Assembly: GCF_003096815.1 (NCBI RefSeq)
Contig: NZ_QENY01000015.1
Coordinates: 1-64,000 of the forward strand
Reading direction: 5' to 3'
DNA from: Hallella colorans
GTDB taxonomy: Bacteria > Bacteroidota > Bacteroidia > Bacteroidales > Bacteroidaceae
Length of the DNA stretch: 64,000 bases
Below are positions 28,636-38,879 of the stretch, piece after piece; the first letter of the stretch is position 1, and each line of letters starts with the position of its first letter. The translations under genes were made by a program, and so were the position numbers. The notes beneath the pieces are model-generated. The model was not told the origin of the DNA. It made no database searches and worked only from the letters and a program-made list of their open reading frames with translations.

Positions 28636-30489
28636 ATGGAATACAGAAAACTTACCGACGAGGAAATCATTACGCTCGAGGACCGCAGCTGCTGGGCCGA
28701 AGACTGGAACAACATCAACGTGTCTGACGACTTCAAGCCGAAATACATGCACCGGGTGATGCTCTACGGCGAAGTGAACATTGGCGCATTCGAAAAAAAC
28801 GTGGAGGTGTCCAAGGGATTTTGGAAACATTCGGGCATTAACAACGCCACCTTGCGCAATGTGACTATCGGCGATGACTGCCTGATAGAAAACATCGGCA
28901 ACTACATCAACAACTACGACATCGGAGACGACTGCCATATCTCAAACATTTCCACCATCGAAACCACCGAGGGAGCGACCTATGGAGAGGGCAACTTGGT
29001 ATCGGTGCTCAACGAAGTGGGCGATGGAAACGTGATACTCTTCAGAGAATTGAACAGCCAGTTTGCCGCCTTCATGGTGAAACATTTCGGCGACCGCGAG
29101 CTCAAAGACGCCATTCGGCGCATCATCCGCGAGGAAATAGAGATGACAACGCCCGACAGGGGAACCATCGGCAACCGTGTAAAGATAGTGAACACCAAGG
29201 AGATAACCAACACCGTGGTGGGCGATGACTGCGAGATAAACGGTGCCGCCCGCCTAAGCGACACAACCATTATGAGCTCGCCAAACGCCACTGTGTACAT
29301 CGGCACGGGCGTGATATGCGAAAACTCGATCATAAGCGACGGTTCTTCCATTATCAACTCGGTCAAGATGCAAGACTGTTTTGTGGGAGAGGCTTGCCAT
29401 ATCAGCAACGGTTTCACGGCGTCTGCCAGCGTGTTTTTTGCCAATAGCTATATGAGCAACGGCGAAACGTGCGCCGCGTTTTGCGGCCCATTCACAGCCA
29501 GCCACCACAAAAGTTCACTGCTTATCGGTAGCATGTTTAGCTTCTACAACGCTGGGTCGGCCACCAATTTCTCCAACCACGCCTACAAAATGGGACCGAT
29601 GCACTGGGGCATTTTAGAGCGAGGAACCAAGACCGCAAGCGGAGCCTACGTGCTGATGCCAGCCACTATCGGCACGTTCAGCGTGTGCTTCGGCAAGCTG
29701 ATGCACCACCCCGACACGCGCAACCTGCCATTCTCTTACCTCACGGCATACGGAGACACGATGTGCTTGTCGCCCGGCAGGAACATCACGACCGTCGGTT
29801 TATACCGCGACATACAAAAATGGCCCAAGCGTGACCTGCGACCCAAAGGCTCGCAAAAGAGCATTGTCAACTTCGACTGGCTGTCGCCATTCTCCGTGGG
29901 CGAAATCGAGAAAGGCAAAAAAATACTTGAAGCCCTCCGCGACGCATCGGGAGAGGATGTCTCTAAATATAATTTCCACGAGTATGTCATCAATGGCTCG
30001 TCGCTCAAAAAAGGCATCAAATACTACGATATAGCCTTACGTATCTATATGGGAGCCGTGCTTAAGCGCGTGCGCAGGCGCGACCCGGACCTCAACCCGC
30101 CTACCACGCCAATAGGAACAGGAGACTGGAATGATTTGTCCGGACTGCTATTGCCCGACTCTGAAGAGCGGCGCATCATTAAAGACATCAAAAATGGCAC
30201 GCTCGACACGGTGGAAAAAATCATCAACAGGTTTATTGAGATCAACGAACACTACCGCGAATACCAGTGGACATGGACCTATCGACTCATTCTCGACTAC
30301 TATGGCCTGACAGAACTAACCGAGGAAGCTGCCGAAAAGATTAAACAAGACTACGTGGACGCACGTAGAGCGTGGGTGGCCGAGATACGTAAAGACGCCG
30401 AGAAAGAATTTAAAATGGGCGACGTGGAACAAGAAGTGCTCGACAATTTTATCAATAGCCTTGACCACGAAAAAGACTATGAAAACTAA
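28636..30489 (+). CDS. DUF4954 family protein (left-handed beta-helix)
   Basis: A 617-residue protein resembling the DUF4954 family of Bacteroidota. From about residue 50 to 340 it has imperfect hexapeptide-type repeats, such as NATLRNVTIGDDCLIENIG and the run around NSIISDGSSIINSVK, which predict a left-handed beta-helix as in acyl- and sugar-nucleotide transferases. The C-terminal 200 residues are helical and charged. No signal peptide is present, so it is cytoplasmic. A sugar or acyl transferase role is possible but not shown. It lies between hflX (143 bp) and the M16 peptidase (46 bp). Confidence 0.8.
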   Translation: MEYRKLTDEEIITLEDRSCWAEDWNNINVSDDFKPKYMHRVMLYGEVNIGAFEKNVEVSKGFWKHSGINNATLRNVTIGDDCLIENIGNYINNYDIGDDCHISNISTIETTEGATYGEGNLVSVLNEVGDGNVILFRELNSQFAAFMVKHFGDRELKDAIRRIIREEIEMTTPDRGTIGNRVKIVNTKEITNTVVGDDCEINGAARLSDTTIMSSPNATVYIGTGVICENSIISDGSSIINSVKMQDCFVGEACHISNGFTASASVFFANSYMSNGETCAAFCGPFTASHHKSSLLIGSMFSFYNAGSATNFSNHAYKMGPMHWGILERGTKTASGAYVLMPATIGTFSVCFGKLMHHPDTRNLPFSYLTAYGDTMCLSPGRNITTVGLYRDIQKWPKRDLRPKGSQKSIVNFDWLSPFSVGEIEKGKKILEALRDASGEDVSKYNFHEYVINGSSLKKGIKYYDIALRIYMGAVLKRVRRRDPDLNPPTTPIGTGDWNDLSGLLLPDSEERRIIKDIKNGTLDTVEKIINRFIEINEHYREYQWTWTYRLILDYYGLTELTEEAAEKIKQDYVDARRAWVAEIRKDAEKEFKMGDVEQEVLDNFINSLDHEKDYEN

Positions 30490-30535
30490 AAACAGCGCTG
30501 GCATTATAACGATTTAATACCTAAATATTAATACA

Positions 30536-33445
30536 ATGAATTTAAAACTCATCACGGCCTCATTGGCCACGTTCTTAGCTTTGACCATAAGCGCTAAGGA
30601 CTATCACTACAAAAGCGTGGCAGGAGACCCCATGCAAACACGCATCTACACGCTTGACAACGGCCTGAAAGTGTACCTATCCGTCAACAAAGAGAAACCA
30701 CGCTTGCAAACTTACATCGCCGTGCGCACAGGCTCGCGCAACGATCCTGCCGAGACCACAGGCTTGGCCCACTATCTGGAGCATCTCATGTTCAAGGGCA
30801 CAAAGCTATACGGCACAAGCGACGCGCTGGCCGAGGCGCCGCTACTTGATGAGATTGAGCAAAGATACGAGGATTATCGCCGACTCAAAGACCCCACAGC
30901 GCGCAAGAAAGCCTATCATGAGATAGACTCCGTATCGCAGATAGCCGCCAAATACAACATCCCGAACGAGTATGACAAAATCATGAGGTCGATAGGAGCC
31001 GAGGGAACCAACGCCTATACTTCCAATGATGTGACATGCTATGTGAACGACATTCCGGCCAATGAGATAGAATCATGGGCCAAAGTAGAGAGCGACCGAT
31101 TCAGAAACATGGTCATCAGGGGCTTCCACACAGAGTTGGAGGCCGTCTATGAAGAGTTTAACATTGGTTTGGCCAACGACTCAAGAAAGATGTGGGAGGC
31201 CATGTTCAAAAAACTATTCCCCACACATCCATACGGCACGCAGAGCACCATCGGCACCCAAGAGCACTTGAAAAACCCATCTATCACGAACATTAAAAAC
31301 TATTTCAACCGCTACTACGTACCCAACAACATAGCCATCTGCATGGCTGGAGACTTTGATCCTGACAAGGTCATGGCCATTATTGACAAATATTTCGGCG
31401 ATTGGCAAAGAAGCTCCACACTCTCTCGCCCTGAGTATGCGCCCGTAGCCGACTTGGTGGCGCCCACGGACACGACGGTCATAGGCCAAGAAGCGGAGCA
31501 TTTGATGATCGGATGGAAGACTCCAAACGCGGCTTCTTATGACACAGACACACTTAGAGTGATAGCCGATATACTGAGCAACGGAAAAGCCGGACTGTTT
31601 GACGTAGACCTCAACCAGCCCATGCGAGTGCAGTCGGCAAGCGCGTTCAGCGAGAGACTACACGATTATGGCATGTTCATTTTGTACGTGGTGCCCACCC
31701 AAGGACAAAGCCTGGAAGAGGCGAAAGGACTTGTACTCGCCGAGATGGAAAAACTGAAAAAGGGGCAATTTGACGAAAAACTGCTGCGCGCGGTAGTGAA
31801 CAATCTGAAATTGGACTATTACAAATCGCTGCAAAGCAACAGCGACAGGGCTGACAAGTTTGTCAATGCGTTTATCAATGAGTGCAAATGGGAAGACGAG
31901 GTGCGTGCGCTCGACCGAATATCAAACATGACCAAGCGGCAAATCGTGGACTATGCCAACCGTCATTTACGCGACAACTATGTCGTGGCGTACAAGAAAA
32001 AGGGCGTGGACAACAGCGTGAAGAAGATTGACAAGCCTGCCATCACGCCCATCCCGACCAATAACGACATGCAAAGCGACTTTCTCAAAGATATTGTCAA
32101 CGCCAAAGTGGCGCCAATAGAGCCTCGCTTTGTGGATTTCAGCAAAGACCTGAGCAAACGCGACGTGGACGCAAAAACCGTGTTGTTATATAAGAAAAAT
32201 GACAGCGACGGCCTGTTCAACTTGGAATTTGACATACCTGTTGGACGTGAAAACGACAGTCGCCTACAGATGGCCTCATCCCTTTTCGACTATGCAGGAA
32301 CAGCCAAAATGTCGGCAAACGACATTAAAAAAGCGTTCTACGACTTGGCCTGCGACTTCAACGTGAGCGTGAGGCCCAACCACACACGGCTCTCTTTGAG
32401 TGGCCTAAACGAGAATATGCCTGCCGCGCTCAAGCTCTTCACCAACCTTTTGGAGCATGCCACCATCAGCAAGGCAGACTATGACAAGGTGGTGGGATTG
32501 GTCTTGAAATCGAGACAAGACAGCAAGCAGAGCCAAGGAGGCACCTACACGGCCTTGATAAGCTATGGCGTTTATGGCAAAACAAGCCCCTATCTGAACA
32601 GCATGACAGAAGAACAACTGAAGGCTTCTGACGGCAACGAGTTGCTTTTGGTATTGCGAAACGCGCGCCATCTCAACCCTATGACCATCATGTACTATGG
32701 CCCGACAGACGAAAAAACATTGCTGTCGCTCGTGAAAAAAGACTATCCGCGCCGCAATGTAAAGGCTACACAACCACTGAACACGGTGAGATACACAGCT
32801 CAACCTACGCCGAAAAACGAGATATTGTTAGCCCATTATGATGCCAAGAACATCTACATGGTGCAATACAACAACGCCAACCGTGTGTGGAACATGGACA
32901 ACGCTCCGTTGGTCTCCATGTTTAACGAATACTTCAGCGGCGGCATGAACGCCATAGTGTTCCAAGAACTGCGCGAGGCAAGGGGCCTGGCCTATTCCGC
33001 CTCGGCCAGATACAACGCACCTTACAGACTGGGAGACAAGGAGTATTTCAACACATTCATCATCACCCAAAGTGACAAGATGATGGATTGCATCGGTGAA
33101 TTTAACAACTTGCTCAACCACATCCCACAAAACCAAGCCGGTTTCGAGCTCGCAAAGCAAAGCCTTCTCAAAAGCCTTGCCACAAATCGCCATACGCGTT
33201 TCAACACGCTTAACTACTACATGACCATGAGAGAGCTTGGCTTGAACTATGATATCGACCAGAAAATATACGACAAGATTCCAAGTATCACTCTCGACGA
33301 TATCGTCAATTTTGCCAAAGAACGCATCGCCAACAAACCATACAAATACCTGATCGTAGGCGATGAGAAAAACTTGGATACCAAATCTCTGGAAAAAATA
33401 GCTCCTATTCGTCGCGTAAGCGAGAAGGAAATATTCGGATTTTAA
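30536..33445 (+). CDS. M16 family zinc metallopeptidase
   Basis: A 969-residue exported peptidase of the pitrilysin/insulinase group. A signal peptide covers about residues 1-20. The inverted zinc motif H79-Y-L-E82-H83 is in the N-terminal half, with the downstream glutamate in ELEAVYEEFN (about 203). The second half repeats the fold without HxxEH, as usual for the inactive half that closes the chamber; REARGLAYSASARY near 815 is the conserved Arg/Tyr region. It would degrade peptides in the periplasm. It follows DUF4954 by 46 bp and ends in a hairpin. Confidence 0.93.
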   Translation: MNLKLITASLATFLALTISAKDYHYKSVAGDPMQTRIYTLDNGLKVYLSVNKEKPRLQTYIAVRTGSRNDPAETTGLAHYLEHLMFKGTKLYGTSDALAEAPLLDEIEQRYEDYRRLKDPTARKKAYHEIDSVSQIAAKYNIPNEYDKIMRSIGAEGTNAYTSNDVTCYVNDIPANEIESWAKVESDRFRNMVIRGFHTELEAVYEEFNIGLANDSRKMWEAMFKKLFPTHPYGTQSTIGTQEHLKNPSITNIKNYFNRYYVPNNIAICMAGDFDPDKVMAIIDKYFGDWQRSSTLSRPEYAPVADLVAPTDTTVIGQEAEHLMIGWKTPNAASYDTDTLRVIADILSNGKAGLFDVDLNQPMRVQSASAFSERLHDYGMFILYVVPTQGQSLEEAKGLVLAEMEKLKKGQFDEKLLRAVVNNLKLDYYKSLQSNSDRADKFVNAFINECKWEDEVRALDRISNMTKRQIVDYANRHLRDNYVVAYKKKGVDNSVKKIDKPAITPIPTNNDMQSDFLKDIVNAKVAPIEPRFVDFSKDLSKRDVDAKTVLLYKKNDSDGLFNLEFDIPVGRENDSRLQMASSLFDYAGTAKMSANDIKKAFYDLACDFNVSVRPNHTRLSLSGLNENMPAALKLFTNLLEHATISKADYDKVVGLVLKSRQDSKQSQGGTYTALISYGVYGKTSPYLNSMTEEQLKASDGNELLLVLRNARHLNPMTIMYYGPTDEKTLLSLVKKDYPRRNVKATQPLNTVRYTAQPTPKNEILLAHYDAKNIYMVQYNNANRVWNMDNAPLVSMFNEYFSGGMNAIVFQELREARGLAYSASARYNAPYRLGDKEYFNTFIITQSDKMMDCIGEFNNLLNHIPQNQAGFELAKQSLLKSLATNRHTRFNTLNYYMTMRELGLNYDIDQKIYDKIPSITLDDIVNFAKERIANKPYKYLIVGDEKNLDTKSLEKIAPIRRVSEKEIFGF

Positions 33446-33452
33446 GATAAGT

Positions 33453-33481
33453 TACCGGGACATGCGAAATATGTCCCGGTA
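33453..33481 (+). terminator. hairpin after the M16 peptidase
   Basis: A perfect 11-bp stem TACCGGGACAT / ATGTCCCGGTA with loop GCGAAAT. It lacks a clean U tract. Confidence 0.65.
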
Positions 33482-33568
33482 CATTCACCTCTTCCTTTTC
33501 GAGCCACGACTTTAACAAGGGCATCATAGAGCGTACACATTTAAACTATATACAAAAACTTTATACTT

Positions 33569-35224
33569 ATGGGAAAACCATTAGAATTCAACTATGCGCC
33601 CATGTTTCAATTGGGCGAGGACAAAACAGAGTATCGACTTCTGACCAAAGAGGGGGTCAGCACGGCCGAATTTGATGGCAAACAAATTTTGAAAGTAACC
33701 CCCGAGGCGCTCACATTGTTAGCCCAACAAGCTTTTCACGATGTGGAATTCATGCTTCGTCGGGAACACAATAAGCAGGTGGCCAAGATCCTCGAAGACC
33801 CCGAGGCGTCTGAAAACGACAAATATGTGGCCCTTCAGTTCTTGCGAAACGCGGAGACAGCGTGCAAGGGAGTGTTGCCCTTTTGCCAAGACACGGGCAC
33901 CGCTATCATCCACGGAGAAAAAGGACAACGCGTCTGGACCGACTTCGAGGACGAGGAAGCGTTGAGCCGAGGCGTCTTCAACACGTTCACGCAAGACAAC
34001 CTACGCTATTCGCAAAACGCCCCGTTGAACATGTACGATGAGGTGAACACCCGTTGCAACCTGCCCGCCCAGATAGACATCGAGGCCACAGGGGGAGACG
34101 AGTATCGCTTCGTGATGGTGGCAAAGGGCGGTGGTTCCGCGAACAAGACGTATTTCTACCCCATGACAAAGGCCACCATCCAAAACGAGGGAACGCTCAT
34201 GCCATTCCTCGTTGAGAAGATGAGAAGCCTCGGCACGGCGGCCTGCCCACCCTATCATATATGTTTTGTCATCGGCGGCACGTCCGCGGAGAAAAACCTT
34301 CTCACCGTGAAGCTCGGCTCTATCAAGTATTATGACGAGCTGCCCACCACCGGAGACGAGACTGGGCGGGCGTTTCGAGACATAGATCTGGAAAAGAAAC
34401 TGCTGGTCGAAGCGCAAAAAATAGGTCTTGGCGCACAATTTGGCGGCAAATACTTGGCGCACGACATCCGTGTCATCAGGTTGCCGCGCCACGGAGCCAG
34501 CTGCCCCATCGGCATGGGCGTAAGCTGCTCGGCCGACCGCAATATCAAGGCCAAGATTAACAAGGACGGCATTTGGATAGAGAAAATGGACAGCAACCCA
34601 TCAGAGCTCATACCCGAGGCATATCGCAAACAGGGAGAAGGCGCCGAGGGCATAGATATTGACCTCGACAAAGGTATTGACGCCGTGCGAGCCGAACTTA
34701 CCAAATACCCCGTGTCCACACGCGTCAGCCTCAATGGCACCATCATCGTAGCGCGCGACATCGCACACGCAAAGCTCAAGGCTCGCCTTGACGCCGGCGA
34801 GGAAATGCCACAATATTTCAAAGACCATCCCATTCTCTACGCCGGACCGGCAAAGACTCCGGAGGGATTGCCTTGTGGCTCCATGGGACCAACGACGGCC
34901 AACCGCATGGACCCTTACGTAGACGAATTTCAAGACCATGGGGCCTCTCTCGTGATGATAGCCAAAGGAAACCGCACGCAGGTGGTTACCGACGCATGCC
35001 AAAAGCATGGCGGTTTCTATCTGGGAACCATTGGCGGAGTGGCCGCGGTGCTATCGCAGAGCAGCATCAAGAGCATTGAGTGCGTGGAATACCCAGAGCT
35101 TGGAATGGAGGCCATTTGGAAAATAAGGGTAGAGCACTTCCCGGCTTTCATCCTCGTGGACGACAAGGGTAACGACTTCTTCAAACAATTACCCACCTGC
35201 AACAACTGTGGAGTGAAAAAATAA
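33569..35224 (+). CDS. fumarate hydratase, class I (iron-sulfur)
   Basis: A 551-residue single-chain class I fumarase that interconverts fumarate and malate with a [4Fe-4S] cluster. Candidate cluster cysteines lie in [10 protein letters not shown] (about 110), YHICFVIGG (about 231) and GVSCSADR (about 316). The C-terminal part has [14 protein letters not shown] and ends in a CNNC motif. It is the long fused form, containing both the alpha and beta regions. It is monocistronic with a strong terminator. Confidence 0.95.
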   Translation: MGKPLEFNYAPMFQLGEDKTEYRLLTKEGVSTAEFDGKQILKVTPEALTLLAQQAFHDVEFMLRREHNKQVAKILEDPEASENDKYVALQFLRNAETACKGVLPFCQDTGTAIIHGEKGQRVWTDFEDEEALSRGVFNTFTQDNLRYSQNAPLNMYDEVNTRCNLPAQIDIEATGGDEYRFVMVAKGGGSANKTYFYPMTKATIQNEGTLMPFLVEKMRSLGTAACPPYHICFVIGGTSAEKNLLTVKLGSIKYYDELPTTGDETGRAFRDIDLEKKLLVEAQKIGLGAQFGGKYLAHDIRVIRLPRHGASCPIGMGVSCSADRNIKAKINKDGIWIEKMDSNPSELIPEAYRKQGEGAEGIDIDLDKGIDAVRAELTKYPVSTRVSLNGTIIVARDIAHAKLKARLDAGEEMPQYFKDHPILYAGPAKTPEGLPCGSMGPTTANRMDPYVDEFQDHGASLVMIAKGNRTQVVTDACQKHGGFYLGTIGGVAAVLSQSSIKSIECVEYPELGMEAIWKIRVEHFPAFILVDDKGNDFFKQLPTCNNCGVKK

Positions 35225-35253
35225 GATCTCATTCATTAGATTTTTACGATAAT

Positions 35254-35297
35254 CCATCTCAACAGCATAACAACTGTCGGGATGGACTTTTTTTTTT
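35254..35297 (+). terminator. terminator after fumarase
   Basis: A 12-bp stem with one mismatch (CCATCTCAACAG / CTGTCGGGATGG), loop CATAACAA, followed by a run of eleven T. Confidence 0.9.
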
Positions 35298-35409
35298 GAA
35301 TGCAGTTAGTCTTGCGAGACACATGGCCGAAGACAGGCTAAATAGGCAGACGAGCGACGCAATTTTGTTCTTTTTGTACAAATTATTGCACAATTACATA
35401 TTAATTAGG

Positions 35410-35417
35410 TAACTTTG
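35410..35417 (+). promoter_or_regulatory. -7 promoter box of the thiamine uptake operon (TAACTTTG)
   Basis: A TAnnTTTG match about 25 bp before the riboswitch P1 stem, so the riboswitch is at the 5' end of the transcript. Confidence 0.7.
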
Positions 35418-35440
35418 CGCATGGATAACAAAATGCTATT

Positions 35441-35527
35441 CAAGGGGTGCTTGTCTGATTAGACGGCTGAGAACATACCCTGTAACCTGATCCGGATAAT
35501 GCCGGCGTAGGAAGGATAAATCCCCTG
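35441..35527 (+). promoter_or_regulatory. TPP (THI-element) riboswitch
   Basis: Conserved TPP aptamer segments occur in order: GGGGTGC, GGCTGAGA, ACCCTG, ACCTGATCCGGATAATGCC and GGCGTAGGAA. P1 pairs AGGGG (35443-35447) with CCCCT (35522-35526). The aptamer ends 30 nt before the receptor start, so control is probably at translation initiation by masking the start region. No separate terminator hairpin is visible. Confidence 0.95.
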
Positions 35528-35556
35528 TTTTATTAATATTTAATGTCATTACATCA

Positions 35557-37944
35557 ATGAAAAAATTGATTTGGACTTCATCCTTGGCTATGGCAGCATG
35601 CATTGCTTTGCCTCTTAACAGTCAGGCACAAAGCAAAGACTCTATGAAGCTGGCCGAACTACAAGAAGTGACTGTCAAAGCCGTTCGCGCATCAAAAAAC
35701 GCACCGTTTGCCGTTGCAAACATCAACAAAAAAACATTGAGAAACTTTGCCAAGACCGGCCAAGAACTTCCGCTACTCTTTGCTCGCACGCCCGGAATAC
35801 TCGCTTGGAGCGAGAACGGCGTGGGCACTGGATCCACCTATATGCGCATTCGTGGAGCGGCAGGCAGTCGTATCAACGTCACGCTCGATGGCGTAGCGCT
35901 CAACTCTCCCGAAGACCAGACCGTGTTTTGGGCTAATATGAACTCATACGCCGCGCTCTTAGGGTCCGCCCAAATCCAACGCGGCATCGGCACGTCAACC
36001 AATGGTGACGGCGCCTTTGGTGGCACCATATCACTCAACATGGCCGCGCCCAGCGAGAAACCAAGCCTTGAGGTGAATGGCTCTTACGGCAGCTACAACA
36101 CCGCCAACATGGGTCTGAACTTCTCCTCTGGCTTGCTTTTAGGACATCTCATCGTCGATGGAGCCTACCATCACACCACAACAGACGGTTTTGTTCATGG
36201 CACATCCGGCAATTCCGGCTCTTTTTATGGCGGACTTACATGGCTGGGCAACAACCTGACCGTGCGTTATAAAAACGTGGGAAACTACGAACACACCGGC
36301 CAGGCATGGAGCGGCGTAACCGCGGGAAATGGCGATTACAGCATGAACAGCTACGATGGCGTGAAAACTTACAAAGACATGTACGACCGAGGGCTGGGAC
36401 GTTACAACAGCCTATACGAGGCTTTCACAACCGATGGGAAAGGAGACTGGAGCATTTCGCGCTATAAAATGAGCGACGGCAAATTGTGGGAGAAAACCAC
36501 CGACAACTTCACGCAAGACCACAACATACTCTCTGCCACGTGGCAGCCTTCGGCACGATGGACCCACAACGCAGCCCTGCACTACACATATGGGCATGGT
36601 TACTACGAGGAGTTTCGCCCAAGAAAGAAGTTCAAGGACTTTGGCATAGTCGCCACCTACAATGACAACGGTACAAGCAAACAGATAAAGAAAGCCGACT
36701 TCGTACGTAGGAAAGGATTGACACAGCACGCTTACGGCTTGGTTTACAACAGCAACTACACCGACGAGCACAACGACATTATCTTCGGAGCCAATATCCA
36801 GCAGTTCCGTTGCAACCACTATGGTTTTATAGATTACATTCACGCCAAGGAGAGCCCAAATATACAGCTCACAGCCCCCTACGATACAAAACTTAAAAAA
36901 TATTACGATTCTGACGCAAAAAAGAACGATTACGCTGTTTACATCAAAGAGACTTACAAGATTACACCCGTCTTCGACATCTTTGCCGACGTGCAATACC
37001 GCCACGTGGACTACACCACAGACGGTATCAACGACAGGTTCTACAAGCAAACGGACGGCACTTTCAAAAACCAGCAACTCAATATCAACAAACACTACAA
37101 CTTCGTCAACCCCAAAGCAGGCGTTAGTTTTCACCAAAACGGTCACCACGCTTACTTCTCCGCGGCCTATGCCAACCGAGAACCCGAGCGCAACAACTTT
37201 ACCGATAACGGTTCTTACCCCGCACCCAAAGCCGAGCGCCTACTCGATTTCGAGGCTGGCTACAATTACAGCGGCACGAGCTGGCATGCCGGGGCCAACT
37301 TCTACTACATGGGCTACAAAGACCAATTCGTGCAAACCGGCGCACAGAGCGACATTGGCGAAAACCTCACCACAAACATAGCCAAGAGCTATCGCACCGG
37401 CGTTGAACTGACAGCCGACTGCGCCCCACTCGCATGGCTCTCCATCGCAGGCAACGCAGCCCTGTCCATGAACAAAATAAAAGACTTCGACGAGGTCATC
37501 GAGACGCGTGACAAAAATTGGATAAAAATAGCTCCAACTGTCAAACACTATGACAACTCCACGTTGGCCTTCTCGCCATCAGCCATCCTCAACGGATTCG
37601 TCGATTTCCACTATGCCAACATGCAAGCCGTTTGGCATACCAACTTCGTGAGCCAGCAGTATGTGGATAACACCGAGAACAACGACCGGTCGTTGCCAGC
37701 CTACAGCCAAACAGACATCAGGCTCAGCTACACATGGCAACTGCCCCAAAACCGATCAGCGCTCAAAGAAGTGGTATTTGGCATGAACCTTAACAACATC
37801 TTCAACGCTCACTATGCCTCATCAGCGTGGGTCTACTCCGCTATCGTAGGCCAAGATCACCCAGAGAGCAACCGTTACTACCAAATGGGCTATACGCCCA
37901 TGGCAGGTTTCACGGCGCTGGGCAGCGTGGCGCTGCGTTTCTAA
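35557..37944 (+). CDS. TonB-dependent receptor for thiamine or a precursor
   Basis: A 795-residue outer-membrane receptor. The signal peptide covers residues 1-24 (ending SQAQ). The plug domain spans about 35-160, with LPLLFARTPGILAWSENGVGTGSTYMRI split around the conserved RIRGAAGSR, and TLDGVALNSPEDQ. The beta-barrel follows to a C-terminal phenylalanine (VALRF). The TPP riboswitch directly upstream and pnuT directly downstream indicate uptake of thiamine, or a thiamine derivative, across the outer membrane; this is inferred from context. There is no N-terminal carboxypeptidase-like domain, so it is not a SusC type. Confidence 0.93.
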   Translation: MKKLIWTSSLAMAACIALPLNSQAQSKDSMKLAELQEVTVKAVRASKNAPFAVANINKKTLRNFAKTGQELPLLFARTPGILAWSENGVGTGSTYMRIRGAAGSRINVTLDGVALNSPEDQTVFWANMNSYAALLGSAQIQRGIGTSTNGDGAFGGTISLNMAAPSEKPSLEVNGSYGSYNTANMGLNFSSGLLLGHLIVDGAYHHTTTDGFVHGTSGNSGSFYGGLTWLGNNLTVRYKNVGNYEHTGQAWSGVTAGNGDYSMNSYDGVKTYKDMYDRGLGRYNSLYEAFTTDGKGDWSISRYKMSDGKLWEKTTDNFTQDHNILSATWQPSARWTHNAALHYTYGHGYYEEFRPRKKFKDFGIVATYNDNGTSKQIKKADFVRRKGLTQHAYGLVYNSNYTDEHNDIIFGANIQQFRCNHYGFIDYIHAKESPNIQLTAPYDTKLKKYYDSDAKKNDYAVYIKETYKITPVFDIFADVQYRHVDYTTDGINDRFYKQTDGTFKNQQLNINKHYNFVNPKAGVSFHQNGHHAYFSAAYANREPERNNFTDNGSYPAPKAERLLDFEAGYNYSGTSWHAGANFYYMGYKDQFVQTGAQSDIGENLTTNIAKSYRTGVELTADCAPLAWLSIAGNAALSMNKIKDFDEVIETRDKNWIKIAPTVKHYDNSTLAFSPSAILNGFVDFHYANMQAVWHTNFVSQQYVDNTENNDRSLPAYSQTDIRLSYTWQLPQNRSALKEVVFGMNLNNIFNAHYASSAWVYSAIVGQDHPESNRYYQMGYTPMAGFTALGSVALRF

Positions 37945-37965
37945 CGAAGTTTTAAAATTCGGATT

Positions 37966-38027
37966 TCACAATTTCAATTCATGATTTATTGCTTTTAAAA
38001 CATAAATCGTGAATTGTGAAATTGTGA
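37966..38027 (+). repeat. long hairpin between receptor and pnuT
   Basis: Arms 37966-37989 and 38002-38027 pair over about 24 bp, with one mismatch and a 2-nt bulge, around a 12-nt loop. It is AT-rich and has only TTT after it. It may stabilise the upstream message, partly terminate it, or be a small inserted element. Confidence 0.75.
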
Positions 38028-38045
38028 TTTCCCAATAATACAAAC

Positions 38046-38690
38046 ATGCAATTTGTCTTATACACGCTCGACATTTACACCCACTCCGACCCTTGGTTCA
38101 CCTTTTTCATGGCACATTGGCTCGACATCACCACCACCATTCTCGGCTTAGCCTACATCCTGCTGGAATACAAGGCTTCCATTTGGCTTTGGATCGTGGG
38201 TTTCGTGATGCAAGCATTAGACATCGTGCTCTATTACGAGAAAGGGCTTTATGCCGACTGTGCCATGGAGTTTTATTACATCGCGATGACCATCTACGGT
38301 TTTTGGACTTGGAAATTCGGCAAAAAGAAACATCAGCGGCAAGGCGAACAGTTGCCCATCACCCACTTCAAGCGCAACCTTATCTTGCCGTGGACACTCG
38401 GCACCCTCGCCATTTGGCTCATATTGTGGTATTGGCTCACGCAGATAGGGTCCACCGTACCAGTGGCCGACGCCTTCACCACGGCCTTAAGTTTCGTCGG
38501 AATATGGGCGTTGGCGCGCAAATATCTTGAGCAATGGCTCATATGGATAGTGGTGGACGTGGTGACTTGCGCACTCTATTTCTACAAGGACATACCATTC
38601 AAAGCTTCACTCTACGGCCTGTACGTAGCAATAGCCATCTTCGGTTATCTTAAATGGCGGCGCGACATGCAAGCTCACCGCGAAGCATAA
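38046..38690 (+). CDS. pnuT: PnuC/PnuT family vitamin transporter (probably thiamine)
   Basis: A 214-residue inner-membrane protein with about seven hydrophobic segments and the PnuC-family aromatic motifs (WLWIVGFVMQALDI, YYIAMTIYGFWTWK). PnuC proteins are facilitators of vitamin uptake driven by intracellular phosphorylation. The riboswitch two genes upstream points to thiamine, hence PnuT. In related Bacteroidota a thiamine pyrophosphokinase often follows; here none does, and a terminator comes next. Confidence 0.9.
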   Translation: MQFVLYTLDIYTHSDPWFTFFMAHWLDITTTILGLAYILLEYKASIWLWIVGFVMQALDIVLYYEKGLYADCAMEFYYIAMTIYGFWTWKFGKKKHQRQGEQLPITHFKRNLILPWTLGTLAIWLILWYWLTQIGSTVPVADAFTTALSFVGIWALARKYLEQWLIWIVVDVVTCALYFYKDIPFKASLYGLYVAIAIFGYLKWRRDMQAHREA

Positions 38691-38764
38691 CGCACATGCA
38701 CTCAACCGTTAGAGAGCAGTGGCGCAAAATGAAATAAAAAAAAATAAACGAAAGTTTATTGCCC

Positions 38765-38800
38765 AATACGCATTGTTTTCACCAAACAATGCGTATTTTT
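38765..38800 (+). terminator. terminator of the thiamine uptake operon
   Basis: A perfect 14-bp stem AATACGCATTGTTT / AAACAATGCGTATT with loop TCACC and a T run overlapping its 3' end. Confidence 0.9.
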
Positions 38801-38879
38801 ACAAATGAGCATATCTGCGCACACAGTTCCCCGTAAGTCAAAATGCACCATGCCAACGTCATAAAAAAATAAAACAAAA

